From Candidatus Gastranaerophilales bacterium (lineage in GTDB: Bacteria; Cyanobacteriota; Vampirovibrionia; Gastranaerophilales; Gastranaerophilaceae), in the NCBI GenBank assembly GCA_944323585.1, contig CALUTA010000036.1, positions 1 to 11,320 of the forward strand: DNA of 11,320 nucleotides, read 5' to 3'. The notes beneath the pieces were generated by a model. That model did not search any database and was not told the origin of the DNA. It worked only from the letters and a program-made list of their open reading frames with translations. A program made the translations under genes and the position numbers. Shown piece by piece: positions 5,880 to 11,320 of the stretch (position 1 is its first letter; every line of letters begins with the position of its first letter).

Positions 5880-5897
5880 CAATCTTAGAAAAGATTG
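5880..5897 (+). other. Hairpin in the rpsS-rplV spacer
   Basis: CAATCTT (5880-5886) and AAGATTG (5891-5897) form seven pairs around the loop AGAA. There is no T-tract. It begins nine bases after the rpsS stop, so it may protect or delimit the message end. Confidence 0.5.
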
Positions 5898-5934
5898 AAA
5901 CAAAACGAGTTAGAAAAACAAAAGGAAAGTAAAA

Positions 5935-6276
5935 ATGGAAGCTAAAGCAAAACAAACCGATATAAAAATGACAGCAAGAAAACTTCGCAGAGTAATCAAC
6001 GAAGTCAGAGGAAAATCTGTCAAAGAAGCTCAGGATATGTTACGTTTTATGCCTTATTTTGCAGCAAGAGTAGTTGAAAAAAACTTGAAAGCTGCAGTAG
6101 CAAATGCACAGGAAAAATACGGAGTGGGCGCTGAAGCTTTGAAGATTTCTGAAATCTTCGCAGATGAAAGCGTTACATACAAAAGAGCACGCACAAGAGC
6201 TCAAGGCCGTATGTACAGCAGACTAAAACGTACATCACACTTAACATTAAAAGTTAGTGACATCGTTAAAAAGTAG
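5935..6276 (+). CDS. rplV: 50S ribosomal protein L22
   Basis: L22 binds all domains of 23S rRNA; its beta-hairpin lines the exit tunnel next to L4 and is where macrolide-resistance changes arise. The 113-aa product is of family length. It contains MTARKLRRVINEVRGKSVKEAQDMLRFMPYFAA at the N-terminus, the AAVANAQEKYG helix, and the hairpin/signature KRARTRAQGRMYSRLKRTSHLTLKV near residues 83-107. The stop is TAG, immediately followed in frame by TAG and TAA, a triple stop. AAGGAAAG precedes the start. The 23-nt gap to rpsC is one of the few ordinary spacers. Confidence 0.98.
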   Translation: MEAKAKQTDIKMTARKLRRVINEVRGKSVKEAQDMLRFMPYFAARVVEKNLKAAVANAQEKYGVGAEALKISEIFADESVTYKRARTRAQGRMYSRLKRTSHLTLKVSDIVKK

Positions 6277-6299
6277 TAGTAAAGCAAAAGGTATAAAAT

Positions 6300-7034
6300 A
6301 TGGGACAGAAAACACATCCAACCGGATTTAGAGTAGGAATCATCCAAACTTGGGCAAGCACATGGTATGCCAAGTTTAAAGATTATCGCTACTTAGTAAA
6401 AGAAGATGACAAAATCAGAAAGTTCATCAAGAAAAAATTGTACACAGCAGGTGTATCAAAAGTTAAAATTGCAAGAAAAGCACAGAATATTACAATCACG
6501 GTTGTAACAGCAAAACCTGGTATTGTAGTAGGAAGAGGCGGTCAGGGTATTGAAGAACTTAAACAGGATGTTTCTAAATACATTGGCAAACCTGTAATAA
6601 TAAACGTTGTAGAAGTTGCAAGAATTGATGTGGATGCTCAGCTTGTAGCTGAACAAATTGCACAGCAGCTTGAAAAACGTGTAGCTTTCAGACGTGCAAT
6701 GAAGCAGGCAATGCAGCGCACAATGAGAGCAGGTGCTCAAGGTATAAAAGTAATGGTATCAGGACGTTTGGGCGGTGCTGAAATTGCTCGTTCAGAATGG
6801 GCAAAAGAAGGCAGAATTCCTCTTCAAACACTCAGAGCCGACGTTGATTACGGCTTTACCGAAGCTGATACAATTATGGGTAAAATCGGTGTTAAAGTTT
6901 GGATTTTCAAAGGTGTATTGATGCCGGGCGAAAAAGCAGACCAGAACATCAAATCAAAAAATGAAAAAGGCGGATCTGACAAAGGAATGAGACGCCCGAG
7001 ACGCAGCAGAGCAATCGAAGCTGCCGGTGAATAA
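6300..7034 (+). CDS. rpsC: 30S ribosomal protein S3
   Basis: S3 lines the mRNA entry tunnel of the 30S head and has helicase-related and rRNA-binding roles. The 244-aa product begins MGQKTHPTGFRVGI. It has a type II KH domain with the GRGG loop at residues 78-81, and the C-terminal S3 domain with the signature SGRLGGAEIARSEWAKEGRIPLQTLRADVDYGFTEA (about 154-189). It ends in a basic, low-complexity tail after residue 215. AAAAGG lies 8 bases upstream of the start. The 33-nt gap to rplP is short and unremarkable. Confidence 0.98.
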   Translation: MGQKTHPTGFRVGIIQTWASTWYAKFKDYRYLVKEDDKIRKFIKKKLYTAGVSKVKIARKAQNITITVVTAKPGIVVGRGGQGIEELKQDVSKYIGKPVIINVVEVARIDVDAQLVAEQIAQQLEKRVAFRRAMKQAMQRTMRAGAQGIKVMVSGRLGGAEIARSEWAKEGRIPLQTLRADVDYGFTEADTIMGKIGVKVWIFKGVLMPGEKADQNIKSKNEKGGSDKGMRRPRRSRAIEAAGE

Positions 7035-7067
7035 TTAAGGTATATAAAAATAAATAGGAGCAGATAA

Positions 7068-7490
7068 ATGTTACAGCCTAAAAAAACTAAATACCGCAAG
7101 ATGATGAAAGGCAGAATGAAAGGTACCGAAACAAGAGGTACACAACTTGAATTCGGCGGTTATGCACTTCAAGCTGTAGAACCGGGTTGGATAACCAGCC
7201 GTCAGATAGAAGCAGCACGTCGTGCAATGACCCGTGAAATCAAACGTGGCGGTAATGTTTGGATTAAAATATTTCCGGATAAACCTATCACGGCTAAACC
7301 GGCTGAAACCCGTATGGGTTCAGGAAAAGGTAACCTTGAATACTGGGTTGCTGTTGTAAAACCGAACAGAATCCTTTTCGAACTTGATTACTTTGACAGA
7401 AGTGTAGCAGTTCACGCTTTGGAACTTGCAGCACAAAAACTTCCAATTAAAGTAAAAATCGTCGAAAAATCACAAACTGAAGCAAAATAA
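7068..7490 (+). CDS. rplP: 50S ribosomal protein L16
   Basis: L16 sits near the central protuberance and helps position A-site tRNA; it is essential late in 50S assembly. The 140-aa product starts MLQPKKTKYRKMMKGRMKG. It holds GYALQAVEPGWITSRQIEAARRAMTREIKRGG (about residues 31-62) and the KPAETRMGSGKGNLEYWVAVVKPNRILFEL signature (about 77-106), all typical. AGGAG lies ahead of the start. The next gene, rpmC, is 50 nt downstream, across a small GAAA-capped hairpin. Confidence 0.98.
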   Translation: MLQPKKTKYRKMMKGRMKGTETRGTQLEFGGYALQAVEPGWITSRQIEAARRAMTREIKRGGNVWIKIFPDKPITAKPAETRMGSGKGNLEYWVAVVKPNRILFELDYFDRSVAVHALELAAQKLPIKVKIVEKSQTEAK

Positions 7491-7497
7491 CAGCGAT

Positions 7498-7511
7498 TTT
7501 CCGAAAGGAAA
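7498..7511 (+). other. GNRA-capped hairpin in the rplP-rpmC spacer
   Basis: TTTCC (7498-7502), GAAA tetraloop (7503-7506) and GGAAA (7507-7511) form a compact five-pair stem. There is no T-tract. It is small but the GAAA loop makes it stable. Significance is uncertain. Confidence 0.35.
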
Positions 7512-7540
7512 TTCACAAAATAATAAAAAGGAACTAAAGA

Positions 7541-7798
7541 ATGAAATTAGATGAAATGCGCGAAAAAACAGTAGATGAGCTGCAAAGTGCAATAAATGAT
7601 TGGAAGAAAGATTTGTTTAACTACAAATTACAGCTTTCAACTCACAAATTAGAAAACACAGCGTTGATTTCTAAGACCAAAAAACTTATAGCTCAAGCAA
7701 AAACTGTAATCAAAGAAAAAACGTCTTGCGAGCAGAGTGCAAAAGCGCAAGCGGGCACGGTAAATGCGAGCAAGCAAGCGGAGGTAGAACATGCCTAA
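7541..7798 (+). CDS. rpmC: 50S ribosomal protein L29 with C-terminal extension
   Basis: L29 is a small two-helix protein at the tunnel exit beside L23. Residues 1-63 match the family: MKLDEMREKTVDELQ, then the helix segment KDLFNYKLQLSTHKLENTALISKTKKLIAQAKTVIKEK. The usual length is about 65, but here the frame continues to residue 85 with an Ala/Ser/Gln-rich tail (CEQSAKAQAG...). The tail uses GC-richer codons (gcg, agc, gag) than the gene body (gca, tca, gaa). It contains the ribosome site of rpsQ, and the gene ends 8 nt inside rpsQ. This is the only overlap between genes in the cluster. The tail may be recruited spacer rather than functional protein. Confidence 0.93.
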   Translation: MKLDEMREKTVDELQSAINDWKKDLFNYKLQLSTHKLENTALISKTKKLIAQAKTVIKEKTSCEQSAKAQAGTVNASKQAEVEHA

Positions 7799-8036
7799 AA
7801 AAGAAAAACAAGGAATCGTAATCAGTAACAAGATGGATAAGACCGTAGTTGTAAAAGTTGCAGACTACGAACCTCATCCAAAGTACAAAAAGATTATTGA
7901 ATCAAACAAACACTATAAAGCACACGATGAAAACAACATCTGCAGCGAAGGTGATAAAGTAAGAATCATAGAATCAAAACCGAAATCATCAGACAAACGC
8001 TGGACAGTTGTAGAAATCGTAGAAAAAGTAAGATAG
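7791..8036 (+). CDS. rpsQ: 30S ribosomal protein S17
   Basis: S17 is a primary 16S rRNA binder that organises the 5' domain. The 81-aa OB-fold product shows the family pattern GIVISNKMDKTVVVKVADYEPHPKYKKIIESNKHYKAHDENNICSEGDKVRIIESKPKSSDKRWTVVEIVEKVR, of normal length. GGAGGT (7780-7785) just ahead of ATG 7791 is the strongest Shine-Dalgarno site among these genes and lies within rpmC, consistent with translational coupling. The stop is TAG and lies within a hairpin. rplN follows after 88 nt. In many genomes this gene closes the S10 operon; I see no terminator here. Confidence 0.98.
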   Translation: MPKKEKQGIVISNKMDKTVVVKVADYEPHPKYKKIIESNKHYKAHDENNICSEGDKVRIIESKPKSSDKRWTVVEIVEKVR

Positions 8037-8103
8037 TTATGAAAACTATCAGGCAGCATTACCACAGAGTAATGAGAGGCCGACTGTAGTAGTGAAAATA
8101 CTA
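8032..8103 (+). promoter_or_regulatory. Three consecutive hairpins between rpsQ and rplN
   Basis: Stem 1 joins GATAGTT (8032-8038, overlapping the rpsQ stop) with AACTATC (8044-8050). Stem 2 joins CATTAC (8057-8062) with GTAATG (8069-8074) and can extend by GGC (8052-8054) with GCC (8079-8081). Stem 3 joins TAGTA (8087-8091) with TACTA (8099-8103). None has a terminator T-tract. The set sits at the classic S10/spc operon junction, directly upstream of the rplN ribosome site, which suits an mRNA-level control or processing element. Confidence 0.5.
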
Positions 8104-8124
8104 TAAAAGAAAAAGGAAATAAAA

Positions 8125-8493
8125 ATGATACAACAAGAAACAAGATTAGAAGTAGCAGATAATACAGGTGCAAAACAGCTGTTATGTATTCGTGTTATGG
8201 GCAGTTCTAACAAAAAATTTGCAGCAGTAGGCGATGAAATCGTTGCTTCTGTAAAATCAGCAGCTCCGAACCAGACAGTAAAGTCAGGCGAAGTAGTAAG
8301 AGCGGTTGTTGTAAGAACTAAAGCCGATATAAAACGTGAAGACGGCTCAGTAATCAGATTTGACGAAAATGCTGCCGTAATCATCAACAAAGACGGCAAC
8401 CCCAGAGGCACACGTGTTTTCGGACCTGTAGCACGTGAACTTAGAGATAAAGGATACATGAAGATTGTATCTCTGGCTCCGGAAGTTATCTAA
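8125..8493 (+). CDS. rplN: 50S ribosomal protein L14
   Basis: L14 is a beta-barrel protein on the 50S interface that forms bridges to the 30S and binds the silencing factor RsfS. The 122-aa length is exact for the family. MIQQETRLEVADNTGAKQLLCIRVMGSS opens the protein. The signature with RTKADIKREDGSVIRFDENAAVIINKDGNPRGTRVFGPVARELR spans about residues 70-113, followed by MKIVSLAPEVI. AAAGGAAA precedes the start. It is conventionally the first gene of the spc operon. I see no convincing promoter in the 88-nt spacer, so it is probably read through from the S10 genes. Confidence 0.98.
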   Translation: MIQQETRLEVADNTGAKQLLCIRVMGSSNKKFAAVGDEIVASVKSAAPNQTVKSGEVVRAVVVRTKADIKREDGSVIRFDENAAVIINKDGNPRGTRVFGPVARELRDKGYMKIVSLAPEVI

Positions 8494-8509
8494 AAGCGTT
8501 CCACGAGCC

Positions 8510-8575
8510 GGTTTATATAAGGTCGATAAACCAAATTAACAGAACTTACGCCCGGTAATCAATACCGGTAACGTA
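8510..8575 (+). promoter_or_regulatory. Two hairpins in the rplN-rplX spacer
   Basis: GGTTTA (8510-8515) pairs with TAAACC (8527-8532). CCGGTA (8552-8557) pairs with TACCGG (8563-8568) around ATCAA, and an outer TACG (8547-8550) with CGTA (8572-8575) extends it past an internal loop. The second fold ends nine bases before the rplX Shine-Dalgarno GGAG. No T-tract follows. Confidence 0.5.
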
Positions 8576-8597
8576 TGAAAAATGGAGAAAATATAAA

Positions 8598-8936
8598 ATG
8601 GCAGACAAAAATAAAAAAGGCTTGCATGTAAAAAACGGTGACAGAGTAATCGTTTTGTCAGGCAAAGACAAAGGCAAAATCGGCAATGTTAAAAAAGCCG
8701 ATCCTTCAAAGTCAAAAGTGACAGTAGAAGGCGCAAACATGGTGACAAAAGCTCAGAAACCCCAGCCGATGGCAGGAATTCAGGGCGGATTAATCAAACT
8801 TGAAGCTCCGATGGATGCATCAAATGTTATGGTTGTATGTCCGGCTTGCGAAAAACCGACAAGGATCAAACACGAAGTAGTGAACGGTAAAAAAGTCCGT
8901 GTTTGTAAAAAATGTGGTGAACAGTTAGACGCTTAA
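8598..8936 (+). CDS. rplX: 50S ribosomal protein L24
   Basis: L24 is an assembly initiator binding the 5' part of 23S rRNA. The 112-aa product has the KOW motif near the N-terminus (GDRVIVLSGKDKGKIGNV, residues 14-31), then GANMVTKAQKP. A C-terminal zinc-ribbon-like pair follows: C81-x2-C84 and C103-x2-C106, with KPTRI between. Such cysteines occur in many bacterial L24 proteins and suggest zinc binding. The start has GGAG 10 bases upstream. A 50-nt gap to rplE shows no notable structure. Confidence 0.97.
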   Translation: MADKNKKGLHVKNGDRVIVLSGKDKGKIGNVKKADPSKSKVTVEGANMVTKAQKPQPMAGIQGGLIKLEAPMDASNVMVVCPACEKPTRIKHEVVNGKKVRVCKKCGEQLDA

Positions 8937-8986
8937 TCAAGACAATAAAGTCGAAAAAGTGTCCAAGAATTAAGGAAAATACGAAA

Positions 8987-9544
8987 ATGACAGTAACAAA
9001 AAGCTTAAGAACAAAATACAATGAAGAAGTAAAATCAGCATTGAAAGAAAAGTTCGGCTACAAAAATGAACATGAAATCCCGAAACTTCATAAAATCGTG
9101 CTGAATATGGGTGTTGGTGAAGCTTCTCACAACTCAAAAATTGCTGAATCAATCGAATCTCAATTAACAAAAATTGCCGGACAAAAAGCAGTTATTACAA
9201 AAGCTAAAAAGTCAATCGCAACATATAAATTGAGAGAAGGAATGCCGGTAGGTGCAATGGCAACATTGCGCGGCGAAAGAATGTACGATTTCCTTCAGAA
9301 ACTTATCTGTGTAGTTCTTCCGAGAATTCGTGACTTCCGCGGCATCAGCCCGAAATCATTCGACGGAAGAGGAAACTATACTTTAGGTTTGAAAGAACAG
9401 GCTCTGTTCCCGGAAATTACATACGAAGAAGTTGATCTTGTAAAAGGTATGAATATATCAATTATCACAACTGCTAAAACAGATGACGAAGCAAGAGAAT
9501 TACTTCACTTACTCGGAATGCCTTTCAAAGGTATGAACAAATAA
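8987..9544 (+). CDS. rplE: 50S ribosomal protein L5
   Basis: L5 binds 5S rRNA with L18 and contacts P-site tRNA at the central protuberance. The 185-aa product, slightly longer than the usual ~180, contains PKLHKIVLNMGVGEASHNSK, then IAGQKAVITKAKKSIATYKLREGMPVGAMATLRGERMYDFLQKL (about residues 63-106), and later FRGISPKSFDGRGNYTLGLKEQALFPEI. These are the standard signature blocks. AAGGA precedes the start by 10 bases. A 79-nt spacer with one hairpin leads to rpsN. Confidence 0.98.
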   Translation: MTVTKSLRTKYNEEVKSALKEKFGYKNEHEIPKLHKIVLNMGVGEASHNSKIAESIESQLTKIAGQKAVITKAKKSIATYKLREGMPVGAMATLRGERMYDFLQKLICVVLPRIRDFRGISPKSFDGRGNYTLGLKEQALFPEITYEEVDLVKGMNISIITTAKTDDEARELLHLLGMPFKGMNK

Positions 9545-9568
9545 CAGAAACCAAAATCAAAAAATAAC

Positions 9569-9584
9569 GTCTGAAAAATCAGAC
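9569..9584 (+). other. Hairpin in the rplE-rpsN spacer
   Basis: GTCTGA (9569-9574) and TCAGAC (9579-9584) pair perfectly around AAAA. There is no T-tract, so it is unlikely to stop transcription. A similar-looking stem, GTCAGA/TCTGAC, precedes rpsH. Confidence 0.45.
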
Positions 9585-9623
9585 AAAAAGTAAAGAAAAA
9601 CAAAACTAACAAAGGAGAAATTC

Positions 9624-9830
9624 ATGGCTAAGAAAGCGATGATAAACAAAGAACTAAGACGCGAAGCACTGGCAGCACAGGGCAAATACCCGAAAGTAAG
9701 ACTGCACAACAGATGCTCAATCTGCGGCAGACCTCACGGTTACCACAGAGATTTCGGTCTTTGCAGAATTTGTTTAAGAAAAATGGCACATCAGGGATTG
9801 CTTCCCGGTGTAACAAAAGCAAGTTGGTAG
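9624..9830 (+). CDS. rpsN: 30S ribosomal protein S14, zinc-binding type
   Basis: S14 is a late-binding 30S head protein contacting S3 and S10. The 68-aa product is the short zinc-containing type (type Z, usually about 61 aa): cysteines C31-x2-C34 and C47-x2-C50 form the zinc site around GRPHGYHRDFGL. It ends in the classic KMAHQGLLPGVTKASW. The N-terminus is about seven residues longer than usual. Its place between rplE and rpsH is canonical. Photosynthetic cyanobacteria generally encode the longer zinc-free form, so this is a useful lineage clue. AAGGAG lies upstream of the start. The stop is TAG. Confidence 0.98.
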   Translation: MAKKAMINKELRREALAAQGKYPKVRLHNRCSICGRPHGYHRDFGLCRICLRKMAHQGLLPGVTKASW

Positions 9831-9999
9831 TGCATAAAAGTTTGTGAAACTTTCGGGTTTTACATTAAATATAAGATAATAAAAACTTTATCACATTGCT
9901 AAACTGCTAAAACTCGTCAAGGCGGCTTCAGCCGAACCGGACAAAAATTGGTAAGTAGCGTCAGAGAAAATCTGACAAAAGTATAAAGGAAGATAAATT
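9831..9999 (+). promoter_or_regulatory. Structured spacer before rpsH
   Basis: This 169-nt gap contains AAAGTTT (9837-9843) with AAACTTT (9847-9853), CGGC (9923-9926) with GCCG (9931-9934) around TTCA, and GTCAGA (9960-9965) with TCTGAC (9971-9976). The first hairpin is followed by CGGGTTTT, an imperfect terminator-like tract, so partial attenuation is conceivable. The last lies just ahead of the rpsH ribosome site (AAGGAAG). No promoter with two good boxes is evident and nothing is coding. Confidence 0.4.
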
Positions 10000-10398
10000 A
10001 TGTCAATGACAGATCCAATAGCAGATATGCTGACAAGAATCAGAAACGCAAATATGGTATCTCATGAAAGCGTTGAAATACCTTCATCTAAATTAAAAGT
10101 TGAATTAGCAAAATTATTAAAAGAAGAAGGATTTATCACAGATTACGAAGTTAAAGAAGTTGGTAAATTCAAAGTTTTAAATATTACCCTTAAGTACGAT
10201 ATGAACAAAAAACCGGTTATCACAAAACTGGAAAGAATTTCAAAACCCGGTTTGAGAAACTACTGCAAAGCTAAAAACCTTCCGAAAGTTCTTGGCGGAA
10301 TGGGCATTGCAATCGTTTCAACAAGCAAAGGTTTATTAACAGACAGAAAAGCAAGAAAAGAAAACATCGGCGGCGAAGTTCTCTGCTATGTTTACTAA
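10000..10398 (+). CDS. rpsH: 30S ribosomal protein S8
   Basis: S8 is a primary 16S rRNA binder for the central domain; in E. coli it also represses the spc operon by binding an mRNA mimic at rplE. The 132-aa product has family length, with DPIADMLTRIRNANMVSHESVEIPSSK at the N-terminus, RISKPGLRNYCKAKNLPKVLGGMGIAIVSTSKGLLTDRKARKENIGGEVLCYVY at the C-terminus and its key serine-rich STSKG loop. The start at 10000 is chosen for spacing to AAGGAAG; a second ATG at 10006 (MTDPIADM) is an alternative. A strong intrinsic terminator follows 18 nt after the stop, unusual inside a spc cluster. Confidence 0.97.
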   Translation: MSMTDPIADMLTRIRNANMVSHESVEIPSSKLKVELAKLLKEEGFITDYEVKEVGKFKVLNITLKYDMNKKPVITKLERISKPGLRNYCKAKNLPKVLGGMGIAIVSTSKGLLTDRKARKENIGGEVLCYVY

Positions 10399-10416
10399 TT
10401 TTTAAATATATACAGG

Positions 10417-10457
10417 AAAATCACCCTTGTTATAAGATGAGGGTGATTTTCTTTATT
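10417..10457 (+). terminator. Intrinsic terminator between rpsH and rplF
   Basis: AAAATCACCCT (10417-10427) and AGGGTGATTTT (10440-10450) form an 11-pair stem with a 12-base loop. The 3' arm ends in TTTT and continues CTTTATT. The stem is long and perfect and the tract T-rich, so termination or attenuation of the upstream operon is likely. Being near-symmetric with an A-run upstream, it may also act on the other strand. Confidence 0.78.
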
Positions 10458-10480
10458 AAATAAAAATTTATTTTGGGAAT

Positions 10481-10501
10481 GCCCTTCCACCAAGCTAGGG
10501 C
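10481..10501 (+). other. Small hairpin after the rpsH terminator
   Basis: GCCCT (10481-10485) and AGGGC (10497-10501) pair across an 11-base loop. It precedes the candidate rplF promoter and so belongs to read-through RNA, if any. Function is unknown. Confidence 0.35.
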
Positions 10502-10537
10502 CGGAATGAGTTTTTCTTCAAGAATATTAACAAGATA

Positions 10538-10566
10538 TTTACAAAGATTTTTATCCATGCTAGAGT
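10538..10566 (+). promoter_or_regulatory. Candidate promoter for rplF and downstream genes
   Basis: TTTACA (10538-10543, five of six consensus bases) is followed by a 17-bp spacer and TAGAGT (10561-10566), with TG at 10558-10559 forming an extended -10. Transcription would begin near 10573, exactly at the base of the next hairpin. Its place just after a terminator supports it. The -10 is imperfect. Confidence 0.45.
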
Positions 10567-10572
10567 AAAAAA

Positions 10573-10636
10573 GCGGGTGCAATTGGTAGAAAAGCCCGCA
10601 GGCAAAATCAAAAGCCGAAATATTTTAAGATTTTGC
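10573..10636 (+). promoter_or_regulatory. Two-hairpin leader of rplF
   Basis: GCGGG (10573-10577) pairs with CCCGC (10595-10599), extendable by one G-U pair. GCAAAATC (10602-10609) pairs with GATTTTGC (10629-10636) around a 19-base loop. The hairpins sit between the candidate start of transcription and the rplF ribosome site (AAGGAG near 10658-10663). The 5' part resembles the start of a glycine tRNA, but no full tRNA can be folded. Confidence 0.45.
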
Positions 10637-10669
10637 AGATGTAGTAGATATACCCATAAGGAGAAAATT

Positions 10670-11209
10670 ATGTCACGTATTGGTAAAAAACCGATTGAAA
10701 TTCCGTCTGGAGTTGAAATTTCTATTGACGGACACACAGTTACAGCAAAAGGACCTCTTGGAACTGAATCAGTTACAGTTCGTCCTGAAATCGAAGTAAA
10801 AGTAGAAGACAATCACATTATCCTTACAAAAGTAGGTACAACAAGAGAAACTGACGCACTTTACGGATTGTCAAGAACACTTGTTGCAAACGCTGTTCAC
10901 GGTGTTAAAGAAGGATTTGAAAAGAAACTTGAAATTCAAGGTGTAGGTTACCGAGCAAATATGGAAGGTAAAAACCTTAACCTTGCATTAGGTTATTCAC
11001 ATCCGGTTATTGTTGAACCTCCGGCAGGAATTACAATTACTGTTGAAGCTAACACAAAAATCAGTGTAAAAGGTTCAAACAAGCAAACCGTCGGCGATAT
11101 CGCAGCTTTCATCAGATCAAAACGTCCGCCTGAAGTTTACAAAGGCAAAGGTATCAGATACGAAGGCGAACACATCAGACGTAAAGCCGGTAAAGCTGGT
11201 AAGAAATAA
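10670..11209 (+). CDS. rplF: 50S ribosomal protein L6
   Basis: L6 lies near the factor-binding site beside the sarcin-ricin loop and is needed for late 50S assembly. The 179-aa product has two repeated L6 domains. It starts MSRIGKKPIEIPSGVEI and includes the KGPLGT motif, then GVGYRANMEGKNLNLALGYSHPV. It ends with the signature FIRSKRPPEVYKGKGIRYEGEHIRRKAGKAGKK. The reading frame is open upstream to 10577, but 10670 matches the family start and has AAGGAG 7 bases upstream. rplR is expected next, beyond the window. Confidence 0.98.
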   Translation: MSRIGKKPIEIPSGVEISIDGHTVTAKGPLGTESVTVRPEIEVKVEDNHIILTKVGTTRETDALYGLSRTLVANAVHGVKEGFEKKLEIQGVGYRANMEGKNLNLALGYSHPVIVEPPAGITITVEANTKISVKGSNKQTVGDIAAFIRSKRPPEVYKGKGIRYEGEHIRRKAGKAGKK

Positions 11210-11320
11210 TCTTAGAATTTAGAAGGTCGATTTTATGAAAGTATCTTTTTCCTGAATCTATGATGTTCGGTTTCCTTATGGAACAAAAGACGAGGTCATA
11301 GAGCAAAAAGCCAAAGAAAC
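11210..11320. other. Non-coding spacer after rplF, to the window edge
   Basis: This stretch of at least 111 nt holds no credible gene; an ATG at 11235 opens only six codons. No terminator is visible. It resembles the other long spacers of the cluster and probably leads to rplR. Confidence 0.5.

Noticed and set aside
9859..9885. Promoter upstream of rpsH (TTTACA with an AT-rich -10 region)
   Set aside because: No acceptable -10 hexamer occurs at 16-18 bp; AT-rich sequence gives many such half-matches.
2633..9957. Recurring ATTGGTAA and AAGTAGCG words in spacers near 2634 and 9947
   Set aside because: Shared 8-mers are expected by chance across about 1.6 kb of spacer, and flanking sequence does not align.
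10577..10669. In-frame 31-codon extension of L6
   Set aside because: It spans the leader hairpins; the family N-terminus MSRIGKKPI begins at 10670 with AAGGAG upstream.
11235..11255. Tiny open frame after rplF
   Set aside because: Only six codons before TGA and no strong ribosome site.
1..11320. CRISPR array, insertion sequence, phage or defence genes
   Set aside because: No regularly spaced repeats, transposase motifs or defence domains were seen on either strand.

Overview
The window comes from an AT-rich bacterial chromosome. It carries most of the S10-spc ribosomal protein cluster on the + strand, preceded by the end of a cell-division (Min) operon and by a lytic-transglycosylase-like gene on the opposite strand. 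Several traits point away from Firmicutes and towards a Gram-negative-type lineage: a MinD/MinE pair, a zinc-type S14 encoded inside the cluster, purine-rich Shine-Dalgarno sites (AAGGA/GGAG), and AT-rich coding sequence. The EF-hand-bearing transglycosylase without a signal peptide fits non-photosynthetic Cyanobacteria relatives (Melainabacteria/Vampirovibrionia), but that placement is inference from protein style. No 16S rRNA gene is present to confirm it.

Layout: positions 1-234 hold the C-terminus of MinD. Positions 236-697 hold MinE with an unusual acidic tail, and a strong terminator follows at 738-761. A transglycosylase-like gene runs leftwards from 1931 to 786. The 1953-2215 gap contains a small palindrome, a sigma70-type promoter, a 16-nt direct repeat and a foldable leader. 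Then 17 ribosomal protein genes follow in canonical order: rpsJ, rplC, rplD, rplW, rplB, rpsS, rplV, rpsC, rplP, rpmC, rpsQ (S10 operon), then rplN, rplX, rplE, rpsN, rpsH, rplF (spc operon). The window ends in the spacer after rplF, where rplR would be expected next.

The proteins are all ordinary core subunits of the 30S and 50S particles. What is unusual is the DNA between them. The spacers add up to roughly 1.6 kb over about 9 kb, range up to 271 nt, and most contain one or more good inverted repeats. This contrasts with the short spacers and overlaps usual in this cluster. Only rpmC and rpsQ overlap here. Between rpsH and rplF there is an intrinsic terminator followed by a plausible new promoter and a structured leader, so the spc cluster may be split into separately transcribed parts.

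I see no CRISPR array, insertion sequence, phage gene, complete tRNA or rRNA gene, and no convincing new multi-gene system. The observations worth checking are the structured spacers (especially before rpsJ, rplC, rpsS, rplN and rplF), the MinE tail and the EF-hand transglycosylase.
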